The notes under the pieces were generated by a model, which did no database searches, was not told where the DNA came from, and saw nothing but the letters and a program-made list of their open reading frames with translations. From Poecilobothrus nobilitatus (Eukaryota > Arthropoda > Insecta > Diptera > Dolichopodidae), in assembly GCA_947095535.1 (NCBI GenBank), contig OX352772.1, forward strand, positions 170,400,613 to 170,464,612: DNA of 64,000 nt, written 5' to 3'. Position 1 is the stretch's first letter. Every line of letters starts with the position of its first letter. A program made the position numbers and the translations under genes. Below, piece after piece: positions 10,749 to 19,786 of the stretch.

Positions 10749-11109
10749 TTATAGTTTAAGCTTTTATGTTATATCATTTATAGAATAAGAATTATTATAT
10801 ATTAAGAATTATGTTTTTATATTAAGAATTTTATATAAAGAATTTGTTCAATAAAAAATTTTATTTCAAATAAATTTTGTACTGTTCTAAATTTATTTTC
10901 ATTTTTCAGATGTTAGGATTTTATTTTATTTTTCACATTTTAAGATTTTATTTTATTTTTCAGATGTTATCAAGTTTTATTTTTATATAAAGAATTTGTT
11001 TAATAAAAAATTTCATTTCAAATAAGTTTTGTATTGTTCTTAATTTTATTTTATTTTTCAGATGTTAGCAAGTTTTTCGGATCCTTATTAAAGTTTTATT
11101 TTACAGATA
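10749..11109. repeat. AT-rich spacer with three imperfect direct repeats
   Basis: The word TTTTATTTTTCAGATGTTA, with small changes, recurs at about 10895, 10950 and 11050, each preceded by TTGTACTGTTCT-like sequence in two cases. This lies between the converging ends of the ORF at 10605 and the integrase gene, as expected for 3' untranslated sequence. Confidence 0.5.
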
Positions 11110-11972
11110 TTAAACAATATTCGTTGAATTTATCCATGTGTTATGTTTTTCGTCAAACCCAAGCCATTTAACAAAAACTTTATTGCCTTTTTTCTTTAAA
11201 ATTTTCTCGACAAGATATACGTTTGGGTGTTTAACAGATGTGAGTTCCTCCTCATAAAATCCACCACATATTGAATCATTTTTATAATCAACTAGCAGAT
11301 ATGTGATCGGAGAGGTACTGTTTACTTTGATAATTTTAAAAATTTCAGTAGACCAATTCGGTTGATAACCTTTTTCAAAAGTTTTTGTGTATTTACTTAT
11401 TCTAACATAGTCTCCAACTTTATATTTAGCTTTTAGAGAAATTTTAGGTTGCATGTAAACATTTTTTAAAATAAATTTTTCGTTTTTCTTAGAAATTTTT
11501 TCAGGAGGTAATTTAGTTGTTCTATGTTTAGTGGAATTATAGGTGTTTAATAAAGATTGCAATATATTAATCCATTTGTAGTTTCCTTGTAAACTAAATA
11601 TTTTCCATATTTAAATTTTTTAAAAATTTTTTAAAGTTCGATTAAATTTTGAAATATGGAATTGAAAAATTCTTTACCTTGATCTGAATGAATGTTTTTA
11701 GGTAGGTTTTTAGCTCGTTTTATAATTTTCTGTAAAGCATTTAAAACATTACTACCGGTTTTAGTTTTAATTGGTTCAGCATAAGCATATTTAGAAAATA
11801 TATCTATAACGATTAACATATATTTAAAACCTTTGTTGAATTTTCCATAAGGAATCATTTCCACTAGATCAATTTGCCAGGTATCATTTACTCCTTTCTG
11901 CTTGACTTTCCTTCTAAGATACCTTTTTCTAGCTGGTCTATGTATTTCTTTTACTATTTGAGATCTTAACAT
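11110..11972 (-). pseudogene. int: Polinton integrase (retroviral type, chromodomain), active site deleted
   Basis: Retrovirus-like DDE integrase that would insert Polinton DNA. The N-terminal part (11631-11972, ATG at 11972) has the first Asp in TWQIDLVEM and the second in NIHSDQGKEFF. The frame breaks at about 11640 and resumes at 11562 (LLNTYNSTKHRT), ending with a chromodomain (YLVEKILKKKGNKVFVKWL, 11110-11230). Compared with Polinton-C, about 25 residues carrying the catalytic Glu (the CESFNRT region there) are missing. So two of three catalytic residues remain and the protein could not act. Confidence 0.88.
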
Positions 11973-12134
11973 GATTTTTACACCATCTAACTAGTTTTAA
12001 AAATCCAAGTTTACATTTCTTTATTTATATACTCTGAAAACTTTTAATTTTGATTGTATTCTACAGTATATAATGCGGTTCAATTTTACTGGCAAATCAT
12101 TTTTAACTCAATTTTTGTAAGATATTTTACAAAA

Positions 12135-12377
12135 ATGGCAGCTGATTCAACAACATTTCCATTTACTGAGGAAACTGCAATAGTCAGTACACAAAATGAG
12201 GTCCCAGTTGATGGAATTACATCTACTGTAGCTGACGAGGAATTAATGGAAACTGAAGAATTCATACCACCGTTTCAAGTTTTAGATGAAGATACAGATG
12301 AGCAACAAATTTGGGAAATAAATAACCAAGAAGGAGATCCTGACTATTTTGCAGAATTTTTTAGAAATAATTTATAG
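12135..12377 (+). CDS. Small acidic Polinton ORF
   Basis: Intact 80-codon ORF. I chose the ATG at 12135 (MAADSTTFPFTEE) because conservation with Polinton-C (35350) starts there; the frame is open from 12054. The product has about a quarter Asp/Glu (DEDTDEQQ), one Arg and no Lys. It is divergently arranged with the integrase and converges on the ORF at 12470. Conserved position and sequence in two Polintons argue that it is real. No homologue recognised; an adaptor, DNA mimic or terminal protein are all only guesses. Confidence 0.6.
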   Translation: MAADSTTFPFTEETAIVSTQNEVPVDGITSTVADEELMETEEFIPPFQVLDEDTDEQQIWEINNQEGDPDYFAEFFRNNL

Positions 12378-12469
12378 CCTAAAATAATATATAAGAATAT
12401 TTGTATAAATGTATATGTATCTATAAGTATTTCATAATAAAAACAAATTAAATAAATTTTACAAATTTT

Positions 12470-13021
12470 TCATTTATTGTTGTTCTTGACTAAAATATTA
12501 CAAATTTTATTTTCTAGTAGTACAGGTATTTCAAAAAACAATCTAGAATAATTACATTGAACGCTATAACGTTGTATTGGAATATATATTTCTTCATGCA
12601 ATTTCATAACATGCTTTTCTTGACACGTTTTTATATATTTAATAACATATTCCCGTACATTTGATTCAGCACTTTTATTGTGTATCATTACAGCTTGAAG
12701 AAAATCAATTAAGTTGTAAAATGTGTCAGCTTCCTCCTTGTTAATACTAAGACATCGACCAATAACCATTCTTAACCCATATTGTAAACATAATTTTGTA
12801 TTATTTATTGATTGTTTCGAGTACCTTTCACAAAATTGCTGATAGAACTTACACCAATCATGATATTTTAAAATAGCTGGCTTTTTTCTAATACGGTGAA
12901 AAATGCAAGTTGCTACAAGAGATTCTGTATCAAAACCAACAAGAACTTTTAATGACTGCTTTCTGTTGAGAAAATATGTATAGCTCAACATCAAATTTGT
13001 GTTCGAACCTTGATCTTCCAT
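12470..13021 (-). CDS. Unknown conserved Polinton ORF, 183 aa
   Basis: Intact ORF from ATG at 13021 (MEDQGSNTNLMLSYTYFLN). A frame-broken homologue lies in Polinton-C (35673-36208) at the same place between the acidic ORF and the protease. Features: VLVGFDTESLVATCIFH near residue 26, a helical middle (NTKLCLQYGLRMVIGRCL) and a Cys-containing second half. No domain recognised. Downstream of the protease on the same strand, 28 bp apart, so possibly co-transcribed with the capsid block. Confidence 0.7.
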   Translation of the reverse strand: MEDQGSNTNLMLSYTYFLNRKQSLKVLVGFDTESLVATCIFHRIRKKPAILKYHDWCKFYQQFCERYSKQSINNTKLCLQYGLRMVIGRCLSINKEEADTFYNLIDFLQAVMIHNKSAESNVREYVIKYIKTCQEKHVMKLHEEIYIPIQRYSVQCNYSRLFFEIPVLLENKICNILVKNNNK

Positions 13022-13048
13022 TACTAGGTTTTAACCAAAGGTTTTTAA

Positions 13049-13505
13049 TATTAATTATATTGCTGAGGTACACAAGATTATGAAAAATTGGAATTTCCAA
13101 ATAAATTATAGAACATATTAATAATCAGATTGTCGTTTTCTATATGATTATCTTTGTGAAATTCATTCAAAAAAGTTTTCGTACTTAAACCAAAACATCT
13201 ATACCAGCCAAAAACGCAACAGTATTGCCCACATACATCTGAAAGAATACCCTATATCTGCTTATTATTAAAAACTATGCACATAATGATTTTTCAAATA
13301 TTCCAAAATTTCCGGTTTATCTGGAACTCCACCATACGAATCAAAATATTCTGTGCAACCATGCTTTGGAATATAAAGGGCAAACCAATGTGTTCCCGGA
13401 TCTGTTATCTTGTCAGTGTTTACAGTTAAAAAAGTTGGTTTTTTCTATTATTTTTGGAATTTTGTCTAAAGCAAAAACTTCCTTAAAATATTTGTTTGTA
13501 AATTT
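13049..13505 (-). pseudogene. Adenain-like cysteine protease, frameshifted
   Basis: Maturation protease of Polinton/adenovirus type (C5/Ulp1 fold). Leftward: N-terminal piece FKEVFALDKIPK (13450-13485), catalytic His in GTHWFALYIP (13380-13400), acidic residue in TEYFDSYGG (13340), and catalytic Cys in SDVCGQYCC (13220-13240). A frameshift near 13420 and stops near 13265-13275 split the frame, and the start is not obvious. The key residues are still visible, so the decay is recent relative to the active-site change seen in Polinton-C. Confidence 0.8.
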
Positions 13506-13513
13506 GTTACATT

Positions 13514-13861
13514 TTAAAACACTAATCTAAAGTGTTCATGACTCAAATCATACACTCTACTTATTGCATTAATGTAGTTCATTAAAAGCTCCTTTTTTAT
13601 TTTTTCATATGTTATAATAACATCAAATTTTTCTAGTACCTGTCTTAATTCTTTATTAATTTTATCATTATGTACAGTTCCGAAAGAGTAATTTTCAAAA
13701 TTTTCATTTATAATTTCTTTGGTTGGAAATTTGTAAGTAAACTCTTTTACAAATTTTTTACAAGGTTCTTTAATTCCGACTAAACAAATATCTTTTACAA
13801 ATAAAGTATTTTTATCATCACAACAAAACTTCACATCCACAAATGCACAGGACGATGCCAT
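13514..13861 (-). CDS. Small Polinton ORF paralogous to the nuclease-fold-like ORF
   Basis: 115 codons from ATG at 13861 (MASSCAFVDVKFCCDDKN). The start VDVKF..., then FVKDICLVG, and the later KIKKELLMNYI...VYDLS line up by eye with VDLQF..., FLKELAIL and EQKKLFLQKYI...IEDLS of the ORF at 17620. It lacks the Cys/His tail, probably by truncation, since the frame ends just before the protease. It sits between protease and major capsid. Broken homologue in Polinton-C at 41990-42307. Function unknown. Confidence 0.6.
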   Translation of the reverse strand: MASSCAFVDVKFCCDDKNTLFVKDICLVGIKEPCKKFVKEFTYKFPTKEIINENFENYSFGTVHNDKINKELRQVLEKFDVIITYEKIKKELLMNYINAISRVYDLSHEHFRLVF

Positions 13862-13898
13862 CTTTTCGAATATTCAAATATATGTTTCAATATTCTAT

Positions 13899-15215
13899 TT
13901 ATAGATTTGTAAATATATTTCGATTTTTATCAATTTGTATGCTTGCGTCAAATTCTTCATAAACAATAGCAGTCAGTGTAGAAAGTAGTTTTGATAGCCT
14001 TGCCTCAATTCTAACCGTACACTGATTTAGTAAGCCTTGGCATACTTCATTTCCAGATGCATCTGGAGTTAAATCAAAAGCTAGTATAAAAAACCCATTA
14101 CTAAACATGGACTTTGTTATCTGATGACCTTTATCATTGTGGTAAATTCCAGTTCCTGAAAAAAGTATACTATATGTACTCTTGTACAGGAATTATTTTC
14201 ATCTGAAAAACTGGTTTCAATTGTATTTGAACACCATTTACGTTTAACACAAATTGTGAAATATCAAAATGTAATTGTATGGGTTTTTTAATCTTTTTCC
14301 AGAGTAAGCCACATTTTCTGTCATAAAAAAAATTATTGTGTTTGGCAACTGTCCAATAAAAACATTATCAAGCGATATTGACGAGCTGTTCATTGGAATT
14401 GTAAAACTTTTTACTTCAACGCGTTTATAATTATATTTAGCATTGGATTTCCCAAGAACAGCATTGTGTGTTAATAGTACGCTTGGATTAACGGTAACAT
14501 GTCTCATAAATAGCGTGGCCTCTATAATTTTTAATTGTTATTCATCAGAATCGTCTGCAAATAGATAAAAATCTGGTTTTTGAAGTGTTAAAACTATACG
14601 AATGTCAACATTCTTTATAAGTAGAGTAGGTTGATTAAACATATCTACGTGTAGTTTACCCATAAGTTCCACTACATTGCTATTATGATACAATTTTTGG
14701 CGCTCTTTTGAACCATTATCAGAACCATATTAGCTATATTTACTTTATCTAAAACCCATCTTTACAAAGTTACAAGGTACAAATGCTGCTGCACATTCTA
14801 AATGAGTTGCAGCAGCATTTGTACCACAATTTAATAAAGATTCAATATAAGCTCTATAGTGATAATTTCCATCAGACGGTGTTATATTTTTACCATTTAA
14901 TTGAACATTACATTGTTTTATTAAACAATGTAAAATGTTATTGACTACACTTGGTTGTATTATTATTCTTCCTTCAGCATTTTTATCATTATTCCATTGC
15001 GTTCCATCTTTCTTTAAGATCTGTACTTTTAATCTCAAATATGTAGAAGACAAATCTCTATATGTATAGTCATGACCCAGTGAAACAAATTTAATAGTTG
15101 AAGGGTTGTCTAAAGAAACAATAGGATTGTAGGACACTTCCTCAAATCGTAAAATGCTAGACTAAATGCGTTGGGTTTTAAAAATATCCAACTCAGATTT
15201 CATACACTCAATCAT
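13899..15215 (-). pseudogene. mcp: Polinton major capsid protein (double jelly-roll, hexon-like), broken
   Basis: Begins with ATG at 15215 (MIECMKSELDIF), then one in-frame TAG after about 17 codons, then a long segment with FVSLGHDYTYRDLSSTYL and VNNILHCLIKQCNVQLNG (14745-15137). Later segments in shifted frames: LMGKLHVDMFNQPTLL (14620-14680), MRHVTVNPSVLL and KRVEVKSFTIPM (14244-14507), and a C-terminal FFILAFDLTPDASGNE...EFDASIQID (13899-14108). These motifs in this order mark the capsid protein found in many invertebrate Polintons. The start codon overlaps the stop of the upstream gene as ATGA. Confidence 0.88.
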
Positions 15216-15657
15216 AATTTATTAAAAATATCTTTTTGTTTCTTTTTGTTATTATCTTTGCGTCGTTTTGGCATAAAATAGTTTAAATTTTTAATGAATG
15301 GTCTTTTTATAGCTTTTCGTTTTCTTTTACCAGAACCATACATTTCATTCAGTTTTCGTACGGCACCACGTCGTACATTTTTAACAATCTCTTTACTACG
15401 ATCTTGCATAACTTCTTTTACATTTGCACTAGATGCAATATCAGATAAAGCATTGATACCAGAGTTAATAACCTCTTTTTTCAAAATATCAGTGCCTGAA
15501 GTAAATAATGGTTTCAAATATTTAAAAAGTCCCCCAAAAAAGCTTTCCAATCCACGACCTCTTTGAAAAGGTACGGTTGAATGTAATGAAGGGCCGATAT
15601 CATCAAGTCCTCTACCAGATTGAATTAAATAATACTTATAGTATACTCTCTCTCCAT
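15212..15657 (-). pseudogene. pVI/pX-like basic virion protein, 5' frameshift
   Basis: The ORF at 15212-15550 encodes an N-terminal amphipathic stretch (ESFFGGLFKYLKPLF), a helical middle and a very basic end (YGSGKRKRKAIKRP ... PKRRKDNNKKKQKD). The gene probably started at the ATG at 15657: a GAGAGAGAG tract has two extra bases compared with Polinton-C (43913), shifting the frame after three codons. Two QxGRG words (near 15620 and 15560) could be protease processing sites, which is an inference. Comparable to membrane-active or core peptides of adenoviruses; upstream of and overlapping the major capsid gene. Confidence 0.65.
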
Positions 15658-15703
15658 AATGAATAAAATAAAATAATATATAGTTTTGTAAAATCGCTTT
15701 TAT

Positions 15704-16621
15704 TTATACTTTTTTAAAATGTAATACAATTTTTGTTGGAATTGAACTATTGGAAAAGTTTATTTTGTATCCATATTTATCACATAAAAGTAATGAAATG
15801 TTATTAAATGATTTCTCCACATTGCAATATTGAATATTACTGAATTCTTTTACAGTATCAGTGAAAGCATTTTGTATGTTAACAGATCTTAAACACCTTA
15901 CAACTTTATCACCTATTTTTTGCGGTTTAATTATGTCTGTGTATATAAAAAACATATCTGGTTTACTAATGGGAATCAATTGTACATTATCTATAAAAGT
16001 TTTGAAAGCTTCTATTACACGTGATTTATATTTTTTAAAATCTGTAACTTTAAAAGATACTTGATTGAAACATGTTGTCAAAAGTCCTTCGAGGGTATAA
16101 GCATAATTTGCTCTTATTTTTATATCTATTTTAGGCTTAGTAACACATATTGTGGTGTAACTTAAATTTTTAGGCATCTTTTCAGCTTTTGTTGGTTGTG
16201 TATAATGAACTTCATCGTTTATAAAATTAAAAATTCCCCAAATCAACTGTCGTTCAACTTCTTTTCTTGTAAACCTATTAAGTGGGCGTATATTTTGAAT
16301 TAGTGTTGGTAGTAGAAACACTTTCCAGTCGCATATCATTTGTTTTTATATGTATGGAATATAATATGTTCCAACTCCTATCATATCTTTCTGCATACCT
16401 TTAATAAATATTTGAGTACTTTTTTCCCATTCTTCACCATACATATTTGGAACGAAATCATTAAAATACATTTCTGAAATACCGACTTTCCACCTTGAAT
16501 CACACATGTATTTATTCATTTTATTTGTAAAAGATGATAATGACTTTTCTGGATAATAGTTCATAGATGAATCACTGAGTAAAGTGACATAAAATTCATC
16601 ATTTACTTGTATGTTGTCCAT
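15704..16621 (-). pseudogene. Candidate minor capsid (penton-like) gene with one premature stop
   Basis: From ATG at 16621 the frame runs 91 codons to TAA (16346-16348), then continues in the same frame for 213 more codons to 15704 (MICDWKVFLL ... IVLHFKKV). In Polinton-C the corresponding codon reads as Glu, so a GAA-to-TAA change is the simplest account. The N-terminal segment FYVTLLSDSSMNYYPEKSL ... RWKVGISEMYFNDF recurs in Polinton structural proteins. Located upstream of the pVI/pX-like and major capsid genes on the same strand. A penton or vertex role is inferred. Confidence 0.6.
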
Positions 16622-16870
16622 GAGCTTGCGGATTTATTCTTACGAATTGGAAAATTAAGTTTTGTTTGAGTATTACCTGCTATAGCTGACCTTAAAACAC
16701 GTCTTGATGAATTATTCAACTCTTTGCTATTTATAGTTTTTTCTTTTTTCGTTGGTGGGCTTGGGCTATCTAAAGGAACAGTTATAATGTTTCCTGTATC
16801 AGTTTCAAAAATTTGTACATTTTGTTTCTAATAGATTTTCTTTTTCTAAGACGTTCTCCAACTGAAGCGG
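16603..16870 (-). pseudogene. C-terminal part of PX-like structural ORF
   Basis: Same content as 624-893. Ends at a TAA (16603-16605) inside the start of the minor capsid candidate. A one-base deletion near 16832 breaks the frame compared with 45650 in Polinton-C. The upstream part is removed by the deletion at 16900-16945. Ser/Pro/Arg-rich tail (LDSPSPPTKKEK, RRVLRSA). Confidence 0.4.
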
Positions 16871-16899
16871 CTGACAATACTTTTGTTAAAACAAAAGCA

Positions 16900-16945
16900 T
16901 TGTCCCAAATATATCACTTCTTAATATTTCCCAAATATATCACTT
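16900..16945. repeat. Deletion scar with two copies of a 17-bp direct repeat
   Basis: CCCAAATATATCACTTC occurs twice, separated by TTAATATTT. About 750 bp present in Polinton-C is missing here. Same event as at 925-983, where a third repeat copy is present. Confidence 0.75.
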
Positions 16946-16956
16946 CTTAATCGAAA

Positions 16957-17497
16957 TATATCATTAACGTCTTGAGTAAGATCTATTAATATATAGCCAT
17001 ATGGGACTGACGTCACATCATTATTATATTATACTTTTTCAAATGCTTTAATTTGATTGGGATATACTTGGCTAGCTAGAGGTAATATCTGCGATTTATC
17101 TCTTGGATTTTTGAAAAGTACTAAATATTTACAGTTGAGTGAAATATCTCTTGAAAATTTACCCTGGTGAAAAACATTTTGTGTTACAAATATTACAGAT
17201 AAATTTCTATGATGTGATCCTCTAGTAAATAAATCACATACATATTTATCATGAGAATTTAACATCATATCAAATTAACAAAGGTTTTTGATTATCATTA
17301 AAATCTGGAATAGTGTTACTATATTCCATATCTTTGACATATTTTGGAACGGCATTTTTGTCTGGATTACACCAAATTATTCTATTAATATGTGGTTGTA
17401 TATTTTCTTTTTTATATTTTATTAAATTATGAATAAAAGTGGTTTTACCACAGCATGATGGACCAGCCACCATCATAGTAAACGGGTGAAACAGCAT
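16957..17497 (-). pseudogene. Polinton packaging ATPase, broken
   Basis: Starts at 17497 with Walker A GPSCCGKTTF. Walker B is removed by a small deletion at about 17268-17275 (QKPLLI is followed by a stop instead of the IIDDMM segment seen at 46850). The second half is open (MMLNSHDKYVCDLF ... SVIFVTQNVFHQGKF ... NQIKAFEKV, 17029-17268), then a 6-bp insertion adds a stop before the PYGYILIDLTQD tail. FtsK/A32 family; would pump the genome into capsids. Confidence 0.87.
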
Positions 17498-17619
17498 AAT
17501 TGTATTAGTTAAAAACTAACTCTGTTAACCTATATTTATACGAAAAGCTCTTTTCCTGAAGTGAATATAAATGTAATTTAGTTATTCTATGTTATAACAT
17601 TCTTCCATAAACTTTCGAC

Positions 17620-18111
17620 ATGGTTAAACAAGTTCTCATAGTTGACCTACAATTTTTACAAGGAAATGAAAAGCAATATTTCCTAAAAGAGTTAGCCATA
17701 CTTGAAAAAGGAAGTTTAATTCCAAATGTGTATCACTTCAAAGCACCGTACCCCGCAGAAGAACTTAGTCAGGATATGAAATATAATAACCAGTATTGCG
17801 AAAGTAAAATAAATGGACTTAAATGGAATAAAGGTTTAGTTCAATATTTAGATGTAAAATGTATATTAAAACACTATTTAGAGTCAGCTGAAAAAATTTA
17901 TGTTAAAGGAGAACAAAAAAAACTTTTTCTTCAAAAGTACATTGACAGTGTTAAAATAGAAGATCTAAGCAGAAACTTGCCGTCATTGAAAAAGATTGAT
18001 AACTTTAAATCAAATTGTCCTATACACTTATCAAACAACAATTTCAGATGTGCTGTTAAAAATTGTTATAATGTACATATGTATCTTTTAAAGGAAAAAA
18101 TGTTAGATTAA
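17620..18111 (+). CDS. Small Polinton ORF, nuclease-fold-like
   Basis: Intact 163-codon ORF on the strand opposite to the capsid block, 122 bp from the ATPase start. N-terminal VLIVDLQFLQGNEK / YFLKELAILEKG, middle YLESAEKIYVKGEQKKLFL, and a Cys/His-rich tail (CPIHLSNNNFRCAVKNCYN). One-residue difference from 1657-2148. The pattern reminds me of RNase H-fold exonuclease-like proteins of Polintons, but I cannot see a full set of acidic catalytic residues. Remains open while neighbours are broken. Confidence 0.7.
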   Translation: MVKQVLIVDLQFLQGNEKQYFLKELAILEKGSLIPNVYHFKAPYPAEELSQDMKYNNQYCESKINGLKWNKGLVQYLDVKCILKHYLESAEKIYVKGEQKKLFLQKYIDSVKIEDLSRNLPSLKKIDNFKSNCPIHLSNNNFRCAVKNCYNVHMYLLKEKMLD

Positions 18112-18129
18112 GACTTTCAATTTTCATAC

Positions 18130-18372
18130 TTGCACGATATAAATTTAAATAACAAAACTAAAAAAGTTCACTTCAATATTAAACAAGAAATTCACGTTAT
18201 GCATGTATGGGAGTATGCTTACAGATCAGCAAGGAAAAGTCATTGGGAAGAATACGCACGTGATAGAAGTAGATTTCAAAGACGTATAGGAAAAGTTGGT
18301 CTCACTCTCACTCTCATTTCTGCAATTTTAACATCTGATCATCGCAAAATGTTCAAACTTAGATTTAAATAA
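18130..18372 (+). CDS. Small basic Polinton ORF
   Basis: 80-codon open frame; the first ATG in frame is at 18199 (MHVWEYAYRSARKSHWEEY). Contains YARDRSRFQRRIGKVGL. Differs from the left copy by a 9-bp insertion of CTCACT-type repeats adding TLTL. Last gene before the right TIR, same strand as the nuclease-fold-like ORF and 18 bp after it. Likely a small nucleic-acid-binding protein, inferred from charge only. Confidence 0.5.
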   Translation: MHDINLNNKTKKVHFNIKQEIHVMHVWEYAYRSARKSHWEEYARDRSRFQRRIGKVGLTLTLISAILTSDHRKMFKLRFK

Positions 18373-18473
18373 AAATATAATAATAAAAGAATTTAAACAT
18401 AAAAATAAATGTCTTTTATTTTTATCTTATGTTTTTAAAATAGATACCATTTAACCTATCATTTAACCTATCT

Positions 18474-19235
18474 TTGAATTATTTTTTATTCTATACAAAA
18501 ACAAAAACAAAAAAAAAAAACATAAACATAAACATAAATGCATATCAAGAAACATAAATGCATATCAAAGAGTATATCTTTAGTTTAATCAGTCAGTTCC
18601 ATATTTTTGATTTGCTGTTTGTTTTCTTTTTATTCATATTTTCTGAACATTCTTAATTAAAAAATAAAAAAATATCTTACACGACATGCAGTGGGCTAAT
18701 TAATGACTTTCGTTTTCTCTTTTCTTCTATAAATTCTACTATACAGAAGAGACCACATTTTTATGTAAGCAAAAAAATATCATATCTTACTTTAATTTTT
18801 TTCTTTATACTAAAAAAAAAAAAAACAAAAAAAAAAACCGGATTATACTTTTTCTTTTCAATTTTAAAGATGCGTTGTAGATTTAAAAATAAAAAGATTT
18901 TTTCTGTTTTTGATTTTCATATAAGAAATTTTCTTACTACTTTTATATGTGCGCCTAGTATTTAAACTTCAGTTATACAATTTTATTTATTAAGGACCGA
19001 CCCTACTTTAAATTGTTTAACACTTGACTTCCTACTGTAAAACCATTTGGAAATTATAAGTTAACAACCCACACATACAACTTCACTTAAAACCTAAACC
19101 AAAACGATCAAAACAAGTTCTTGACCTACTAACCAAGCATGACCTACATTAAACCCATAAATCAAAATGTAGGTCAGCATGTCGTGCGATATGGGTCAAA
19201 CTTTTTTCCCATCCCAAAGTGCAGGGTTACCTATT
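18474..19235. repeat. Right terminal inverted repeat of Polinton-B
   Basis: Pairs with 9228-9959. Has an extra CATAAATGCATATCAAGAAA duplication near 18530-18565 compared with Polinton-A. Ends ...GGGTTACCTATT. Confidence 0.9.
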
Positions 19236-19241
19236 GACATA
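19236..19241. other. Target site duplication GACATA (right side of Polinton-B)
   Basis: Exact match to 9222-9227. Confidence 0.85.
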
Positions 19242-19321
19242 TTATACTTATTTTTAATATAATTATATTCTACTAATTATATATTATAAAAAAAATCTGT
19301 ATTATTTTTATTAATTTATAT

Positions 19322-19396
19322 GACCCAGCTGGGGTTTGAACCCGAGACCTTTCGTATGAAAGGCCGATGTCTTAACCACTAAACCATTAGTTGGGT
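19322..19396 (-). tRNA. tRNA-like sequence (probable pseudogene), U2
   Basis: Same sequence as 3323-3397, with A-box TGGTTTAGTGG and B-box GGTTCAAACCC. Its 3' side faces the Polinton, 86 bp away. Confidence 0.5.
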
Positions 19397-19786
19397 TCTA
19401 ATGATTAAGACATTAAAAATTCTCTTCAAATTATATCGGAGAAGAAGTACATAAAAATTATATGTATATATTATCTATATATTATCTTATATTATCCAAC
19501 ATATATATTACTAATCTATACTAATATCTAAGACATAAATCAATTAATCTATTTTGAGATATATAAATATATATAATTTTTTTTGTCAAATAAATACAAC
19601 AATTTTTCATTCAATTTAAACTTTTTTTCATCCAAATTCAAATTTTTTCAAAAACGTTAAAAACCATTTAATTGAAATTAAACCTTTTTTTTTATATTTG
19701 AATTTTTGTTTTAAAGTTTTGTGTTGAAATATGTATGTAAAAATATAATTAGCAAGGACTTTAGAGTAGGCTACAAAATCAAAATG

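Larger units (their letters stand above)
9228..19235. mobile_element. Polinton-B, 10.0 kb, complete between its ends but inactive
   Basis: Flanked by 0.73-0.76-kb TIRs and an exact 6-bp duplication. It holds integrase, adenain-like protease, double jelly-roll major capsid, pVI/pX-like, minor capsid candidate, packaging ATPase and small ORFs, the typical gene set of Polintons. At 10 kb it is shorter than the usual 15-20 kb because PolB is reduced to its C-terminal end. Lesions in integrase, protease, capsid and ATPase genes make it dead. Confidence 0.92.

Noticed and set aside
15294..15566. 90-codon ORF on the + strand
   Set aside because: Antisense of the pVI/pX-like gene; same shadow appears at 43538-43915.
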